Part shown: positions 32,929-43,892 of the stretch, piece after piece | How positions within the stretch are numbered: the first letter of the stretch is position 1 | How the letters are laid out: each line of letters opens with the position of its first letter | NCBI RefSeq assembly: GCF_040183065.1 | Contig: NC_091122.1 | Coordinates: 81,321,955-81,385,954, forward strand | Reading direction: 5' to 3' | From: Periplaneta americana | Lineage: Eukaryota; Arthropoda; Insecta; Blattodea; Blattidae | DNA: 64,000 bases | Program-made: the position numbers and the translations under genes | Notes under the pieces: model-generated | Databases searched by the model: none | Seen by the model: the letters and a program-made list of their open reading frames with translations, nothing else | Told to the model about the DNA's origin: nothing

Positions 32929-33720
32929 TCATATGTGTTCTATTGGGTTCATATCGATACTTCGTGCTGGCCATTCCATTCTATTCACACCAACTTCCCG
33001 AAGGTACTTATTCACACACCTTGCATTATGAGGACAGGCGTTGTCTTGATTAGTAAAACATTTTCTCGTATAAATGGAGCATAGGGAAGAACATTCTGAG
33101 AATCTCTTCAATGTATCGGGGTGCAGTTAGAGAGCCTCCTTCAATGAAAACGAGGTCTGTGCTGCTTAAGAAATATCGGCCCACACCATCACTCCAACCT
33201 GAAAACTTAGTCGAGTGCTGAAATTACAGGCAGCGTAGCGCTATCCTCGTCTTCCCCAGACCCGCTCACGCCCCGGGCTCTGGAGATCGTAGACAAAATC
33301 TGGATTCGTCCGTGAACAGGACTTGACTCCATTGCTCTGGAGTACAATCGACATGATTACGTGCAAAGTGTAATCGTGCGACACGATGTTGTGGGAGTAA
33401 TTCTGGACGTGTTGCTGGTCTCCTTGGATATAAACCAAATTCATTGAGTCTTCGTTTTACTATCCTCTCGCTCACATAGACATTTCTCACTTCCTGGAGG
33501 GTGTTCCATGTCTCTACTGCAATAGAATGGCGATCTCTCAACATGTTCAGGAGGTGAATTGGTCATCGCGAGCTATTGCTGCTCGTTTTCGTCCCGAAAC
33601 AGGTCTCCTACAATACCTTCCAGTCTCCCTGTAGCGCTGAATACTCTGTATGGATGGTCGCGGTATCCCGAGAGCTGCAGCAACGTATCGCTGGCTTCTT
33701 CCGTTTTCAATATAATTGTA
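32929..33720 (-). pseudogene. Tc1-like transposase, frameshifted
   Basis: From 33720 downward: a helix-turn-helix block VAAALGIPRPSIQSIQRYRE then SGRKRAAIARDD; frame change; the ORF 33544-33266 with LTPEQ-like linker and first catalytic block LFTDESRFCL; frame changes at 33270-33110; then QDNACPHNARCV and SIDMNPIEHI with exactly 34 residues between the second Asp and Glu, the DD34E signature of Tc1. Catalytic residues survive but at least two frame breaks and a stop prevent translation. Confidence 0.75.
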
Positions 33721-34033
33721 GCTACAATTTTTGTTGCGTCAGTTACACTTATGGGACACTAGGACTGAGCTTTTAGAAAAAAAAATGGTAAAAAAAATCA
33801 ATTTTCGGATTTCTGTGCGAAAATGTTTCCTGGGCACTTAGAAAGTTGATAGAGATTTTTTGTTTCCTCGTCTTCTTTGAGGTCTAGGTGTGATTTTTAT
33901 ATAGGCCTGCTCCGTATGTCTGTATTGTATCTCTTTTTATAAATTTGTCTTTTTCTCGAAATTACATTTTTATATTCTAAATGCGCATGCAGTTTTAACG
34001 AAATTCAATTAAAATATTCATACGTGTCTATGC

Positions 34034-34118
34034 ATATGAATAGGGGATTTCAGAAACAGCACATGTCAATACGCCACACATAGTGACATGTGCTGTTTGT
34101 GCAATCCCCGATTCATAT
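34034..34118. repeat. 35-bp inverted repeat hairpin
   Basis: 34034-34068 and 34084-34118 pair almost completely around CACATGTCA/TGACATGTG with a 15-nt spacer, inside the non-coding half of the Tc1-like element. Confidence 0.75.
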
Positions 34119-35191
34119 AAAATATTATTATCTGGGACCTAACGTTGAGAAATGTTAAATACTTTGAAAATTAGGAGCTAAAACAATTATTATGTAAATA
34201 AATAAACGTCTGATTTCCAAAAAAATTATTGTCTAAACTAGCCTACATATCATGAATTTCTAAACGTTAAAATATTTCCCCTGAATCAGGGTCCGTATGA
34301 AAAAAAAATGAACGTTCTGTGTTTAAATGTAATGCGCATGGAACATGTTGATTACTAATTTGCATAATTAAAGTAAAATTAACTTCGAGACTAGGTGTCC
34401 GATTGAACTCAAAATTTTCACACACCTTATTCTTAATACATCTAATCAACAGTGAAAAATTGAAATAAACCTGATTAAAATTGAAAAAAATTTAAAAATT
34501 CAGTCCTAGTTGCCCTTCATGGCATTTCTACACAAATTTAGGTAACGTGCTACAAAGAACAAGAACTTAAAATTTTATAGAGATAAATGGAAACGTGAAA
34601 TTTTCACCATATGTTTAAAGATTAGAACGTGATTATAAATCGCTATTTTACAGCAAGTTTTTATAGTTGGCCCGCTTTTTTTTTTTTTGCCTCTCAGTGT
34701 ATATAATATAGTTTTAAACAATGTGTATATATACACAATCCTATCAATGCAGCATGTGATAAAGCTATTACAGTTTCACTGTTACCTAAACGTGATAACA
34801 GAGCTTCCTCATTTCCGAGTTGGGGATGCAATTAAACTTTACACTGTTTATGTTTACTGATTGTTGGCAGTGAGCAATAGCAAAGACAAGCCGAATGTTA
34901 ACCTAATGAATGGGATGAAAATACAATAAGATTATTAATTTAGTTGTTCGCTATCATTCCGAAGGTGATGTTTGTTTGACAAATTTTTTAATTCTTAACA
35001 AAGTTATAGTTTAGATATGTCGAAATTTGTATCCTCATACGAAAATTTACTTCGGAAATGAATAGGTGACAATTGTAATTTCACAGCAGGTGATAAAAAA
35101 ATTTTCTGTGAAGCTTGTCAAAAGAAAGTAAGTAGGCTATGCAATAAACAATTAAATATTCGCTTTCAGACCAGGCCTTCTGTTGGCTAGT

Positions 35192-35335
35192 TTGAATAAT
35201 TCAAAGAGAAAAATTCTATCCTGGACTGGGGGTTAAATCTGGGTAACTCAGTGTTTAGGACACCAGCACTTAAACCTGACAGATCCGAGTTGAAGTCCCG
35301 GGCCAAGATAGAACTTTTCCCTTCAAATTATTCAA
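35192..35335. mobile_element. Small foldback with a tRNA-like core
   Basis: Arms 35192-35220 and 35307-35335 (TTGAATAATT...TTCTATC) are inverted with four mismatches. The loop carries TAACTCAGTGTTTAGGACACC (A-box-like) and GAGTTGAAGTCCCGG (B-box-like). Flanks 34700-35190 hold nothing else recognisable. Confidence 0.55.
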
Positions 35336-35469
35336 TATTTATACTGATCATTGGATTTTGCTTGTATCTACATTGTTTTCGAATTTAGCATATTTTCGAA
35401 GTGATTTAATTTTTTCCCCGCTTTTATTTTTGTTTAAATTGTTAGTCTAATATTGGAGTCTTGCATCCG

Positions 35470-35610
35470 TAACAATGATGAAATTTGCTCCCTTTGTTGT
35501 TGAAAGGACATTTTCAGCATAAAAACACTGTTGTCGACAATAGAAAAAGATTTGCACAAGACAATTGATAAATTATGCGGCTTGTCTTATATTGTACTTA
35601 ATAAACACAG
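35470..35610 (+). pseudogene. Short hAT dimerisation relic
   Basis: A frame reads FAPFVVERTFSA, then stop, and continues with LHKTIDKLCGLSYIVL in a neighbouring frame, the E-R-x-F-S motif of hAT transposases. Only about 45 residues remain. Confidence 0.45.
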
Positions 35611-36291
35611 TCAGTTAAAAAAGTTTCATATTTCAGTTCACTGCTCAGTAAAAAAATGTTGACCTGTTTTCCATTATTAATTATTCCATTATTTATGTAA
35701 TACAGAGTCGTGTGTTATAATCTTTATAAAACAAACCTTATTCTTCTTACACAAAAAGACTAAAATCGTCCTAAATAATCAGTATGATAAAAAGGAATTG
35801 AAAATGCGACAAAACGCGATTATGGTAGTAACGTAATCCCTCCATTGAATGAAAAAATTTTTTTAACTAATAGTGGATACTTGACTTCGTCATTTACCCT
35901 TATATAGACCAATATTAACTTATCTATTTGAATAGTTAAATATTTTACGCCATACTAAAAATATTCCATTAGATGAGAGATTATTTTCTTATTCCGGGAA
36001 AACTTAATAGGCCCTGTCATTAGTAACAGTAACAGTTCCGTTTTAGAGCTCAAGCGTCTAAGTCATTATTTAAAACTGAATTCGAGGAAAAAATAGCACG
36101 AAATATGTTTCAATTTAAGATATCAGTTTTTAATTGGCTGTTTTATAAATAATCATAATTATTTTCAAGTATGTCAAGGGACATTATGCCCGTGCATATA
36201 TCAACAGTTTTTTGAGTATTAAGAGAGTTATTTTGGGAGTGAAAGAGCTTCAATTTTGGTACCTGTTGTCCCTAGTACATAAAAAAAGTAC

Positions 36292-36403
36292 CTGCACAGC
36301 ATTAAGAATATTCCTGCAACCCACCATGAGAAGTGAGCCCACAATGTAATCTGCTCTGCGAAGACGACACTTGCAGCAACAACACCAGCAGGAGCGACGT
36401 GAG
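36292..36403 (-). CDS. Candidate isolated exon, hydrophobic reading
   Basis: A 112-nt segment follows a strong acceptor (TTTTATTGGTTTTTTAG in complement) and ends GTGCAG before GTACTT. One open frame reads HVAPAGVVAASVVF, then WAHFSWWVAGIFLMLC, which would be a membrane segment; a second frame is Cys/Arg-rich. Another small splice-bounded piece (about 36740-36664, ending AACAAG before GTGAGT) lies upstream but does not join in the hydrophobic frame. Product unknown; it may be chance. Confidence 0.25.
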
Positions 36404-36509
36404 CTAAAAAACCAATAAAAAGGTAGTAAAGTCGTCATAATTATATCCCTGACTTTTAGGATACAATTCCAGTAATACGAAAAGTCACGTCGTTGCTGAA
36501 GTAACATCA

Positions 36510-36510
<1 letters not shown>

Positions 36511-36583
<73 letters not shown>
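36511..36583. repeat. (ATT)n microsatellite
   Basis: Uninterrupted ATT units. Confidence 0.95.
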
Positions 36584-36584
<1 letters not shown>

Positions 36585-36892
36585 ATACTATTGTTGATTT
36601 CGCGACATGGTTATCCTTATAAATAAACAACAGGATGTGGAGATACGACACCTAACTCACCTTGTTATGATTCTTCAGCAGGAGATTGACAGCCAGCATA
36701 TTGGATGAGTTCCATGTGAGAAAGGGAGATGTTTTTATCTTGCAGTAAATTTTAGAAACACCAACAATATAATAAATTAAGCATTAAGCCTTTAATAATT
36801 GATGTAAAAGACGAATAAAATTAAGCGTGATGCTGACTTCATTGATTTCTTGTTGTACAGACGCCCGAGAATCAAGACACTGTTTCTCTTGA

Positions 36893-36995
36893 ACATACAT
36901 ACATACATACATACATACATACATACATACATACATACATACATACATACATACATACATACATACATACATACATACATACATACATACATACA
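36893..36995. repeat. (CATA)n microsatellite
   Basis: About 25 CATA units; the MYVCMYVC ORFs are its translation. A second run is at 37264-37337. Confidence 0.95.
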
Positions 36996-37035
36996 GTGAA
37001 AGACCTGCCCTTAGAACACTTATGTATGTATGTAT

Positions 37036-37258
37036 TTCAACGTAGTTGGTATAGCGCTGGCGTTCTATGCTCGAGGTTGCAGGTTCGATCCCGGCCGAGG
37101 TCGACGGCATTTAAGTGTATTTATATGCGACAGGCTCATGTCAGTAGATGTACTGGCACGTAAAAGAACTCCTGCGTGACAAAATTCCGGCACACCTGTG
37201 ACACTGATATAACCTTTGCAGTTGCGAGCGTCGTTGAATAAACCATAATTTTACAATT
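37036..37258 (+). mobile_element. tRNA-headed SINE (type B)
   Basis: The head has GTAGTTGGTATAGCGCTGGC (A-box region) and GGTTCGATCCCGG (B box). The body contains GCGACAGGCTCATGTCAGTA, AAAGAACTCCTGCG and GTTGCGAGCGTCGTTGAATA. It lies between two CATA arrays. The body differs from the type A and type C SINEs. Confidence 0.8.
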
Positions 37259-37340
37259 TCTTTTACATACATACATACATAGGCCTACATACATACATAC
37301 ATACATACATACATACATACATACATACATACATACAGTA

Positions 37341-37590
37341 CACACCTGTGGAGTAACGGTTAGCGCGCCTGGCCGCGAAACTAGATGGCCCGGGTTCGAA
37401 TCCCGGTTGGGACAAGTTACCTGGATGAGGTTTTTTTCCGGGGTTTTTCCTCAACCCAATTTGAGCAAATTCTGGATAACTTTCGGTGCTGGACTCCGGA
37501 CTCATTTCACCGGCATTATCACCTTCACCTCATTCAGACGCTAAATAACCGAAGATGTAGATACAGCGTCGTAAAATAACCTACTTGAAA
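37341..37590 (+). mobile_element. tRNA-headed SINE (type A), copy 2
   Basis: Plus-strand copy: ACACCTGTGGAGTAACGGTT head, B box GGTTCGAATCC at about 37393-37403, and tail ACGCTAAATAACC...AATAACCTACTT. It was inserted into a CATA array, so the target duplication cannot be told from the repeat. Confidence 0.85.
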
Positions 37591-37689
37591 TACATACATA
37601 CATGCATACGTACATAAGTGTTCTAAGGGCAGGTCATTCACTGCAAGTCTAGTATTCTCCAATCTTTACTATTTTCTGCCTTCCTCGTA

Positions 37690-37852
37690 GTCTCCGCATA
37701 TGATCCATTTATCATAATTTTTATCTATCATTTGATAGTATTCTGTTTTTTTAACTTTTTGTTAAATTTTAACTGCTTGTATACTTTGTGACCTGGTAGA
37801 GTGTAAGAGAAGGCCCTATGGCCTTAACTCTGCCAGTGTAAATAAAGAATTA

Positions 37853-37910
<58 letters not shown>

Positions 37911-37912
37911 CT
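37690..37912 (+). mobile_element. Retroelement 3' tail with (ATT)n
   Basis: GACCTGGTAGAGTGTAAGAG, AAGGCCCTATGGCCTTAAC then AATAAAGAATTATTG and (ATT)n. It interrupts the LINE between TGATAG and TCTTTTTCTGCC. A related block in reverse (GTTAAGGCCATCAGGCC) follows the (ATTT)n at 40925. Confidence 0.5.
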
Positions 37913-38227
37913 TTTTCTGCCCCGAACTCTTCTCCCGTTCACCATTCCTTCCAGTGCATCCTGCAGTAGGTAGTTTTTCCTCAGCCAGTGACCTAACCAA
38001 TTCTTTTTTATCTTTGTGATCAGTTTCAATATTATTCTTTCTTCACCCACTCTTTCCAACACAGCTTCGTTTCTTATTCTGTCTGTCCATTTCACACGCT
38101 CCATTCTTCTCCATACCCAAATTTCAAATGTTTCTATTCACTTCTCTTCACTTTGTCATAATGTCCATGTTTCTGACCCTACAATGCCACACTCCACACA
38201 AAACACTTCACTAGTCTTTTTCTTATA

Positions 38228-38606
38228 CTTGTTTTTTTTTAAGATGGGACATGATAGGAGCATTGCGTTCGTAAAAAAAGTGAATGTAACATAGCGTGGT
38301 AGGCCTGTTGCTATGGTAACAAAGGTCGAGTTGCTAAACTTACCTCTAATGTGGCGAGTGCTTAATAGCTCTCTTGGCGACATTTATTGTGCACACAATG
38401 TTAGCATTAGTACGTTTCGTCTTTGATTCTTTGTCGATTTTTGTATTGTTTTCTTACCTTCGCGTCAATTGTCGATGAATGTTTTAATGTCAGTCATCTT
38501 ACTAGCTTCCATCAGCTGACAGCGTGGTAGTCCATGTTGGCAACATAGCACTGTAGTTCCAAGCTCGGCCGCTTAACTGTCATGTCCCATCTTTCAAAAA
38601 AACAAG
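38228..38606. mobile_element. MITE, 379 bp, TA duplication, inside the LINE
   Basis: Inverted ends CTTGTTTTTTT...AAGATGGGACATGA pair with TCATGTCCCATCTTTC...AACAAG, flanked by TA (38226-38227 and 38607-38608). It lies within the coding region of the RTE-like LINE, splitting its reading frame. No ORF of its own. Ends and TA suggest a Tc1/mariner relationship. Confidence 0.75.
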
Positions 38607-39289
38607 TATAGTTCTTTTTCCAGAGATTCACAAAAGCTTCCTTTGCCATTGTTATCCTCCATTTGACTTCCTGGCTGCAGCTCATGTTACTGCTTATAGT
38701 ACATCCCAAGTATTTGAAACTGTCCACTTGGTCTACGGTCTCATTTAGAATTCGCAAGTTTACTTTCTTTATTTTTCTCCCGACAACCATCGTCTTCATC
38801 TTGTTTGCATTTATCTTCATGCCATACTGCTCACAGCTGTCATCTTATGCACTTTATTCTTCTTTCTGCTACTTCTACCCCTCCCATGTTCTGAAACAGT
38901 TCTTCACCAAATCCTCCAAGTAGATGTTGAACAGGGTAGGTGATATAAGGGCATCCTTGTCTTACTCCTCTCTCTATTTCACTCCCTTCAGACATTTCTT
39001 CTCCTATTCTGATTTTGACACGTTGTTTCAAATAAAGGTTACTGAACAGCATCCTCTCTTTCCAATCCATACCTATGTTCTTCAGGATGACCATCAGTTT
39101 GTTCCAATCCACTCTGACAAACGTCTTTTCTAAGTCCACAAATACTATATACACTTCTTTATTCTTCTCTAGTTATCTTTCGCCAATTGTTAGTATTAGT
39201 CCAATTGCATCCCTTGTACCTTTTCCTTTCTTGAATCCAAATTTCGCTTCTTGCAACCGTTCTTCCATCTAAGAATATAAACGTCGATT

Positions 39290-39890
39290 CAGCATTCGCA
39301 GGAGAATCTTCGCCGGATACGATATTAGGCCGAATATGGGAAATTATATATCTATAAAAAACGTCGGAGTGTGGAAAATCTTTACAAGTAACCGAAGGTA
39401 GGAAGTTCGTACCAAAAGAGTAGATTTCAATTGAGTACAGCGAGGAGTATACATGTCCCCCGCGTCTCGCTCCCGTTCGTTCCAAACGATACGCAATTCA
39501 CATAAACAACGCATAGTATCTTTCTGTGGAGCTGTGTACAGTCGTGAATAATTTGAAGAATATTGTTAATTTATATCAATATTTTAGGTTCTGAAAAAAG
39601 TGAGCTGTTTTTATTATTGTATTATTTACGTGATGTTAATATTATGCATGATTCCAAAAAAGTAAACTCATCTGTTATTAAATAATTATGCAAACAGGAG
39701 TATGTAAACGTCTATTTTTTCCGGATTGTTCTTAATTAAATGTTGACGTCCCGTGCTGCTATGCATTCGGTTGCTTACAGTCCAACTTCAACATCGGAAT
39801 TATGATACGAACTTTCTAGCTGTCATTACAATAGAAATGAAAAATTTTCTTGAAAACAACTACGGGTTTATTATTATGTGCAACATACGA
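39290..39890. other. Non-coding, nothing recognised
   Basis: No motif or repeat boundary found. Confidence 0.3.
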
Positions 39891-40070
39891 GATGCACTGT
39901 TAGATTCACAAAGTTGTTGTTCATCTGATGATAGTAAGATATATTGTATCATATTTCAGATTTGCTCAGTAACGTCTTGTGACGTAGAACAAATATTTTC
40001 AGAGTATAAATATTGTTTTTATTTTTTTTTCTGAACATGAAAGGAGTATTTCTTTTGATAAAATGAAAAT
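39890..40070 (+). pseudogene. hAT dimerisation relic
   Basis: Frame 39753-40034 includes SVTSCDVEQIFSEYKYC, like the end of the hAT relic at 26.2 kb (TSCDVERTFSQYKN). Sequence after the stop still resembles the next helix (KMKMFSVICYN). Only this end survives. Confidence 0.5.
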
Positions 40071-40489
40071 GTTCAGTGTTATTTGTTATAATGAGACTAG
40101 AATCATAATTGTATACCTTGTATATTTTGTTATTTGTTATGTGTATGGGTAAATTATTTTAGATTGGGAGTTACGAAGTTTATAATTACAAATTATTGTT
40201 TTATATTATTTGTTTATTATTTTCTTGTTCTAAGGCCGTGGATGATTGGAGCACTTGTTTGATTATCACCCGGCTGTACATGTTTGTCATTCTGATTCAC
40301 TGGCATTGATAGCTACGCTACTACTTTTCATTTGGTTGAGATATAGTCCAAGCTCACACAACTTAACAGTTTTGGTGCCAACTTCCTAGCTCTGCAAGTA
40401 ACATTCTCGATACATCAGGTTACACCAGCCAGACAAGCCTACTATAACAGAACATAGCATCAATCGCATTTTGATTTTATTTGATCAAA

Positions 40490-40728
40490 TGAAGGGTTCA
40501 GAGCCATAGTGGGCCAAGCGCCATTTATTAAAAACGGAGAAAGCAAGGGTTAAAGTTAAATGAATACCATAGTTTAATGAAGATTGACATATTATTTAGT
40601 TTGAATGTGCATACTTTATATTACTTGGTATATGTTTCCATTGAATTATGGTGATAACTTCATTTTAACCCTTGTTTTCTACGGTTTTAGTAAATGGCGC
40701 TTGGCCCACTATGGTTCTGAACCCTTCA
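40490..40728. mobile_element. MITE with about 70-bp inverted ends
   Basis: TGAAGGGTTCAGAGCCATAG at 40490 is repeated in complement to 40728 (one change), and pairing continues through GGGCCAAGCGCCATTTA and CAAGGGTTAAA. Total 239 bp, with no ORF. Target duplication unclear. Confidence 0.8.
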
Positions 40729-40855
40729 AATCAGCTTTTAGTTAGAAATCCAGGCTATTGTGAGTGGTAATTAAAAAGGCAATTGAAATTAATATACCGT
40801 ATGTTTCAGAACATTAGGAAGAGTGGGTTCATATTGTGCAAAGTATGGAAACCAA

Positions 40856-40858
40856 TAT

Positions 40859-40925
<67 letters not shown>
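40856..40925. repeat. (ATTT)n microsatellite
   Basis: About 17 ATTT units; the FIYLFIYL ORFs are its translation. Confidence 0.95.
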
Positions 40926-41210
40926 GTTACTCAGGTGGAGTTAAGGCCATCAGGCCTTCCCTTCCACATCATCAGAAATACAATACAACAACAAGAAAAG
41001 TTATACATCAATGCAACTAATCTACAGTAATAACGAGTGATAGAATGAATATGACATAAAAACTGAACATACGAATACGAATTGAAAATAATAAAAATTA
41101 GTCTAACATATTAAATGATGCAAAAAAGAACACACAAAAAGTGAAAACATATACAACAAATACAGACACAAAACAATAGTGTCGCTCAGCATCATTGCTA
41201 TTAACTAAGG

Positions 41211-41644
41211 CAGTGTACCGCAACCGGTGTACCGCGGCACACCGGTGTGCCTTCGCAAGGTGAAAGATGTGACGCGAACTTTTACCTATTATTGTAAGAA
41301 ATTGATAAAATTTAAATTAAATTAAAATTAAATTGTTTTCATAAATATATTTCTGCATATAGGCAATTCGGTATCACGTAAAACCTACATGCGCGTGAAC
41401 CTACATATCCGCCGAGTTAGTGACATGTCCAGTAATATCGAAGACATTATGATGAAGAAAATAAAGAGCAGTGAGAAGTTGTCACCAAGCAGGCCCAAGT
41501 ATCACATTGAAGATATGACTACAGTTATTTACATTAATATTAGTAATAGAAATGTGTATTTTCTGCAGTGAAGTTCATAAATTGTTAATAAATGCAAGAG
41601 TCTATTTGTGTTTTATAGTAATGATGATGATGATGATGATGATG

Positions 41645-41698
<54 letters not shown>

Positions 41699-41830
41699 GA
41701 AAATTTGATTGCATTAAGTGATTATATTAAGAGTCACATTATATGTTTTTCAGGAGTTTAACATTTTGGTGTGCCGTGTTGAGTCTAGAACCGTCTAGGG
41801 TGTGCCGTGAATAAAAAAGGTTGCGGAACA
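41211..41830 (+). mobile_element. hAT-type MITE, tandem copy 1
   Basis: Starts CAGTGTACCGCAACCGG and ends GGTTGCGGAACA. It carries a GAT/AAT microsatellite and a 60-codon chance frame. It is joined directly to copy 2, with which it shares the end, and is over 90% alike by eye. Confidence 0.75.
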
Positions 41831-42263
41831 CAGTGTTCCGCAACCGGTGTACCGCGGCACACCGGTGTGTCTTCACAAGGTGAAACTTTTACCTATTATT
41901 GTAAGAAATTGATATAATTTAAATTAAATTAGAATTTAAATTAAATTATTTTCATAAATATATTTCTGCATATAGGCAATTCGGTATCACGTAAAACCTA
42001 CATGCGCGTGAACCTACATATCCGCCGGGTTAGTGACTTGTCCAGTGATATCGAAGACATTATGAAGAAGAAAATAAAGAGCAGTGAGAAGTTGTCACCA
42101 AGCAGGCCCAAGTATCACATTGAAGATATGACTAGAGTTATTTACTTTAATATTAGTAATAGAAATGTGTATTTTCTGCAGTGAAGTTCATAAATTGTTA
42201 ATAAATGCAAGAGTCTATTTGTGTTTTATAGTAATGATGATGGTGATGATGATAATAATAATG

Positions 42264-42302
<39 letters not shown>

Positions 42303-42447
42303 TTAATAACAGAAAATTTGATTGCATTAAGTGATTATATTAAGAGTCACATTATATGTTTTTCAGGAGTTTAACATTTTGGTGTGCCGTGTTGAGTCTA
42401 GAACCGTCTAGGGTGTGCCGTGAATAGAAAAAGGTTGCGGAACACTG
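41831..42447 (+). mobile_element. hAT-type MITE, tandem copy 2
   Basis: Starts CAGTGTTCCGCAACCGG and ends GGTTGCGGAACACTG, a 15-bp perfect inverted end. It has the same internal order as copy 1, with a short deletion after CAAGGTGAAA and a different microsatellite length. Confidence 0.75.
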
Positions 42448-42453
42448 CAACAT

Positions 42454-42711
42454 AACACCACTCACGTCAAACAACCAAGAACAACTGACAAAGTCATTTA
42501 TTCAAAATTACAAAAATTCTAAACAAATTACTACTATAACTAATCAAATCGAAAGCAAATCACGAAAATCATAAAATGACAAACTTTCAATAGCTCTAGC
42601 CATCACACACAATACAGGCTAACACCACTCACGTCAAACAACCAAGAACAACTGACAGCGTCATTACCTATTCAAAATTACGAAAATTCTAAGTCAAATG
42701 ACAATTATAAC
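42454..42711. repeat. Tandem repeat, about 166-bp unit; hAT target
   Basis: ACACCACTCACGTCAAACAA starts two units (about 42457 and 42623). The second is cut by the hAT at 42712 and resumes at 50203 (AATGAAATCGAAAG against AATCAAATCGAAAG in unit 1), so unit 1 shows the site before insertion. Confidence 0.75.
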
Positions 42712-43752
42712 CAGTGGCGGCTCCTGCGTATTTATTAAGAGGAAAGAAGTTAACAGCACGCAATGACACCTTCTTGAATGAAACATGCAACAAATTAGCC
42801 TACATGCATAAATGTAAGACCAGTGTAGTGTTGGGGTTGGCCTTCTCTTCTGTATAGCAATAATCTGTTCTTGTAAACTGAGTTTCCTAAATTTTACAAA
42901 ATATGTTATGTTTTCACTTCATTCATTGTTGAATAATTGCACAAAATAACAATTGCAAGGAAATTCACAACCTCGCAGCATTTTTCGCGCACACTACAGC
43001 ATCACACGTGTTGGAAGAGACTAGCTACTAACACGTAACCGGAACCGTTTTATGGAAATGGGAAATAATCTGAGGAAAGCGAGAACACTGCACCCACCCA
43101 CGTGGTCTGTGTTGCCAGGGCTGGGCAAAATACTGACATCCAAATATTTCAAATACAAATACAAAATACTTAAAATAATTGTATTTGAAATAGGGGAGGT
43201 AGGGGGGAAATAATCCCCACGGGGAATATGATTCCCCTATTTAAAACCGAAACTACTGAAATTTGCCCGGATTTGCTTGTGGGATATTTTATAATTGTTA
43301 TTACTGCCAGCCAAACTCGTTCCCGCGATTCGTTAGCTGGAAGTAATTATTCGGAAAGGAGGCCTTGTTTATTCACGTACGTCTCATTCTTATTTTTGGA
43401 ATTACTCACATATTATTTGTTGATCTAATTATTATTCAAAATCTTGTTTTTAATATGCTTCGAGATTTATGTTCTGTGTACTAATCATAAACAAGCTGTC
43501 AGTAATTACTCTTGGGTCCTATCAGTTATAGGTTATATTTAATTTTCCAATGCATTCTGAGGCAAAACGATCCCAACCGCGGCGGACAATTCGATCACGG
43601 AATCATATTGCCCCATTGTAGTTTACACGCAGAATTCAATTATGTAGTTATTAAATTTGTTATAGATCACGTCGTCATCATCATAATCATCATCGTTATA
43701 GTTATCATCGTCAGGAATGACAAAATAGAGCACAGGGAACGTTTATAGATGC

Positions 43753-43776
43753 TACACACACACACACACACACACT
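43753..43776. repeat. (CA)n microsatellite
   Basis: Twelve CA units. Confidence 0.9.
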
Positions 43777-43892
43777 GGAAGTAAACACTGATTCAATTTA
43801 CATAGGCTCAAATTGTCTGTTTTGTATCAGTGACAGTTATTTAATGTGACATGTTTCATATTATGTTGCATTATGTTGAATTGCTTCAGATT

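Larger units (their letters stand above)
32498..34699 (-). mobile_element. Tc1-like element with CACTGAGAGG ends
   Basis: CACTGAGAGG at 32498 and its complement ending 34699 are flanked by TA (32496-32497 and 34700-34701). Both ends continue to an AAAGCGGGCCA block. Length is 2202 bp. The transposase relic is on the minus strand; about 900 bp of non-coding sequence lies at the right, including a 35-bp hairpin. Confidence 0.8.
37640..39290 (-). mobile_element. RTE-like LINE fragment, nested insertions
   Basis: Minus-strand coding blocks: reverse transcriptase FVDLEKTFVRVDWNKLM and ERGVRQGCP (39154-38840), MKINANKMKTMVVGRK and DSFKYLGCTISSN (38820-38560), and the end RVKWTDRIRNEAVLERVGEE, LLQDALEGMVNGRRVRGRKR (38104-37907). 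Order and motifs match endonuclease/reverse-transcriptase LINEs of the RTE kind. The F-A-D-D active-site stretch is missing between the first two blocks, and the first catalytic Asp region reads KTFVRVDW instead of K-A-F-D-R. A MITE (38228-38606) and a retroelement tail with an (ATT)n run (about 37690-37910) interrupt it. Confidence 0.75.

Noticed and set aside
36784-37505. MYVC-repeat ORFs
   Set aside because: Translations of CATA microsatellites and SINE sequence.
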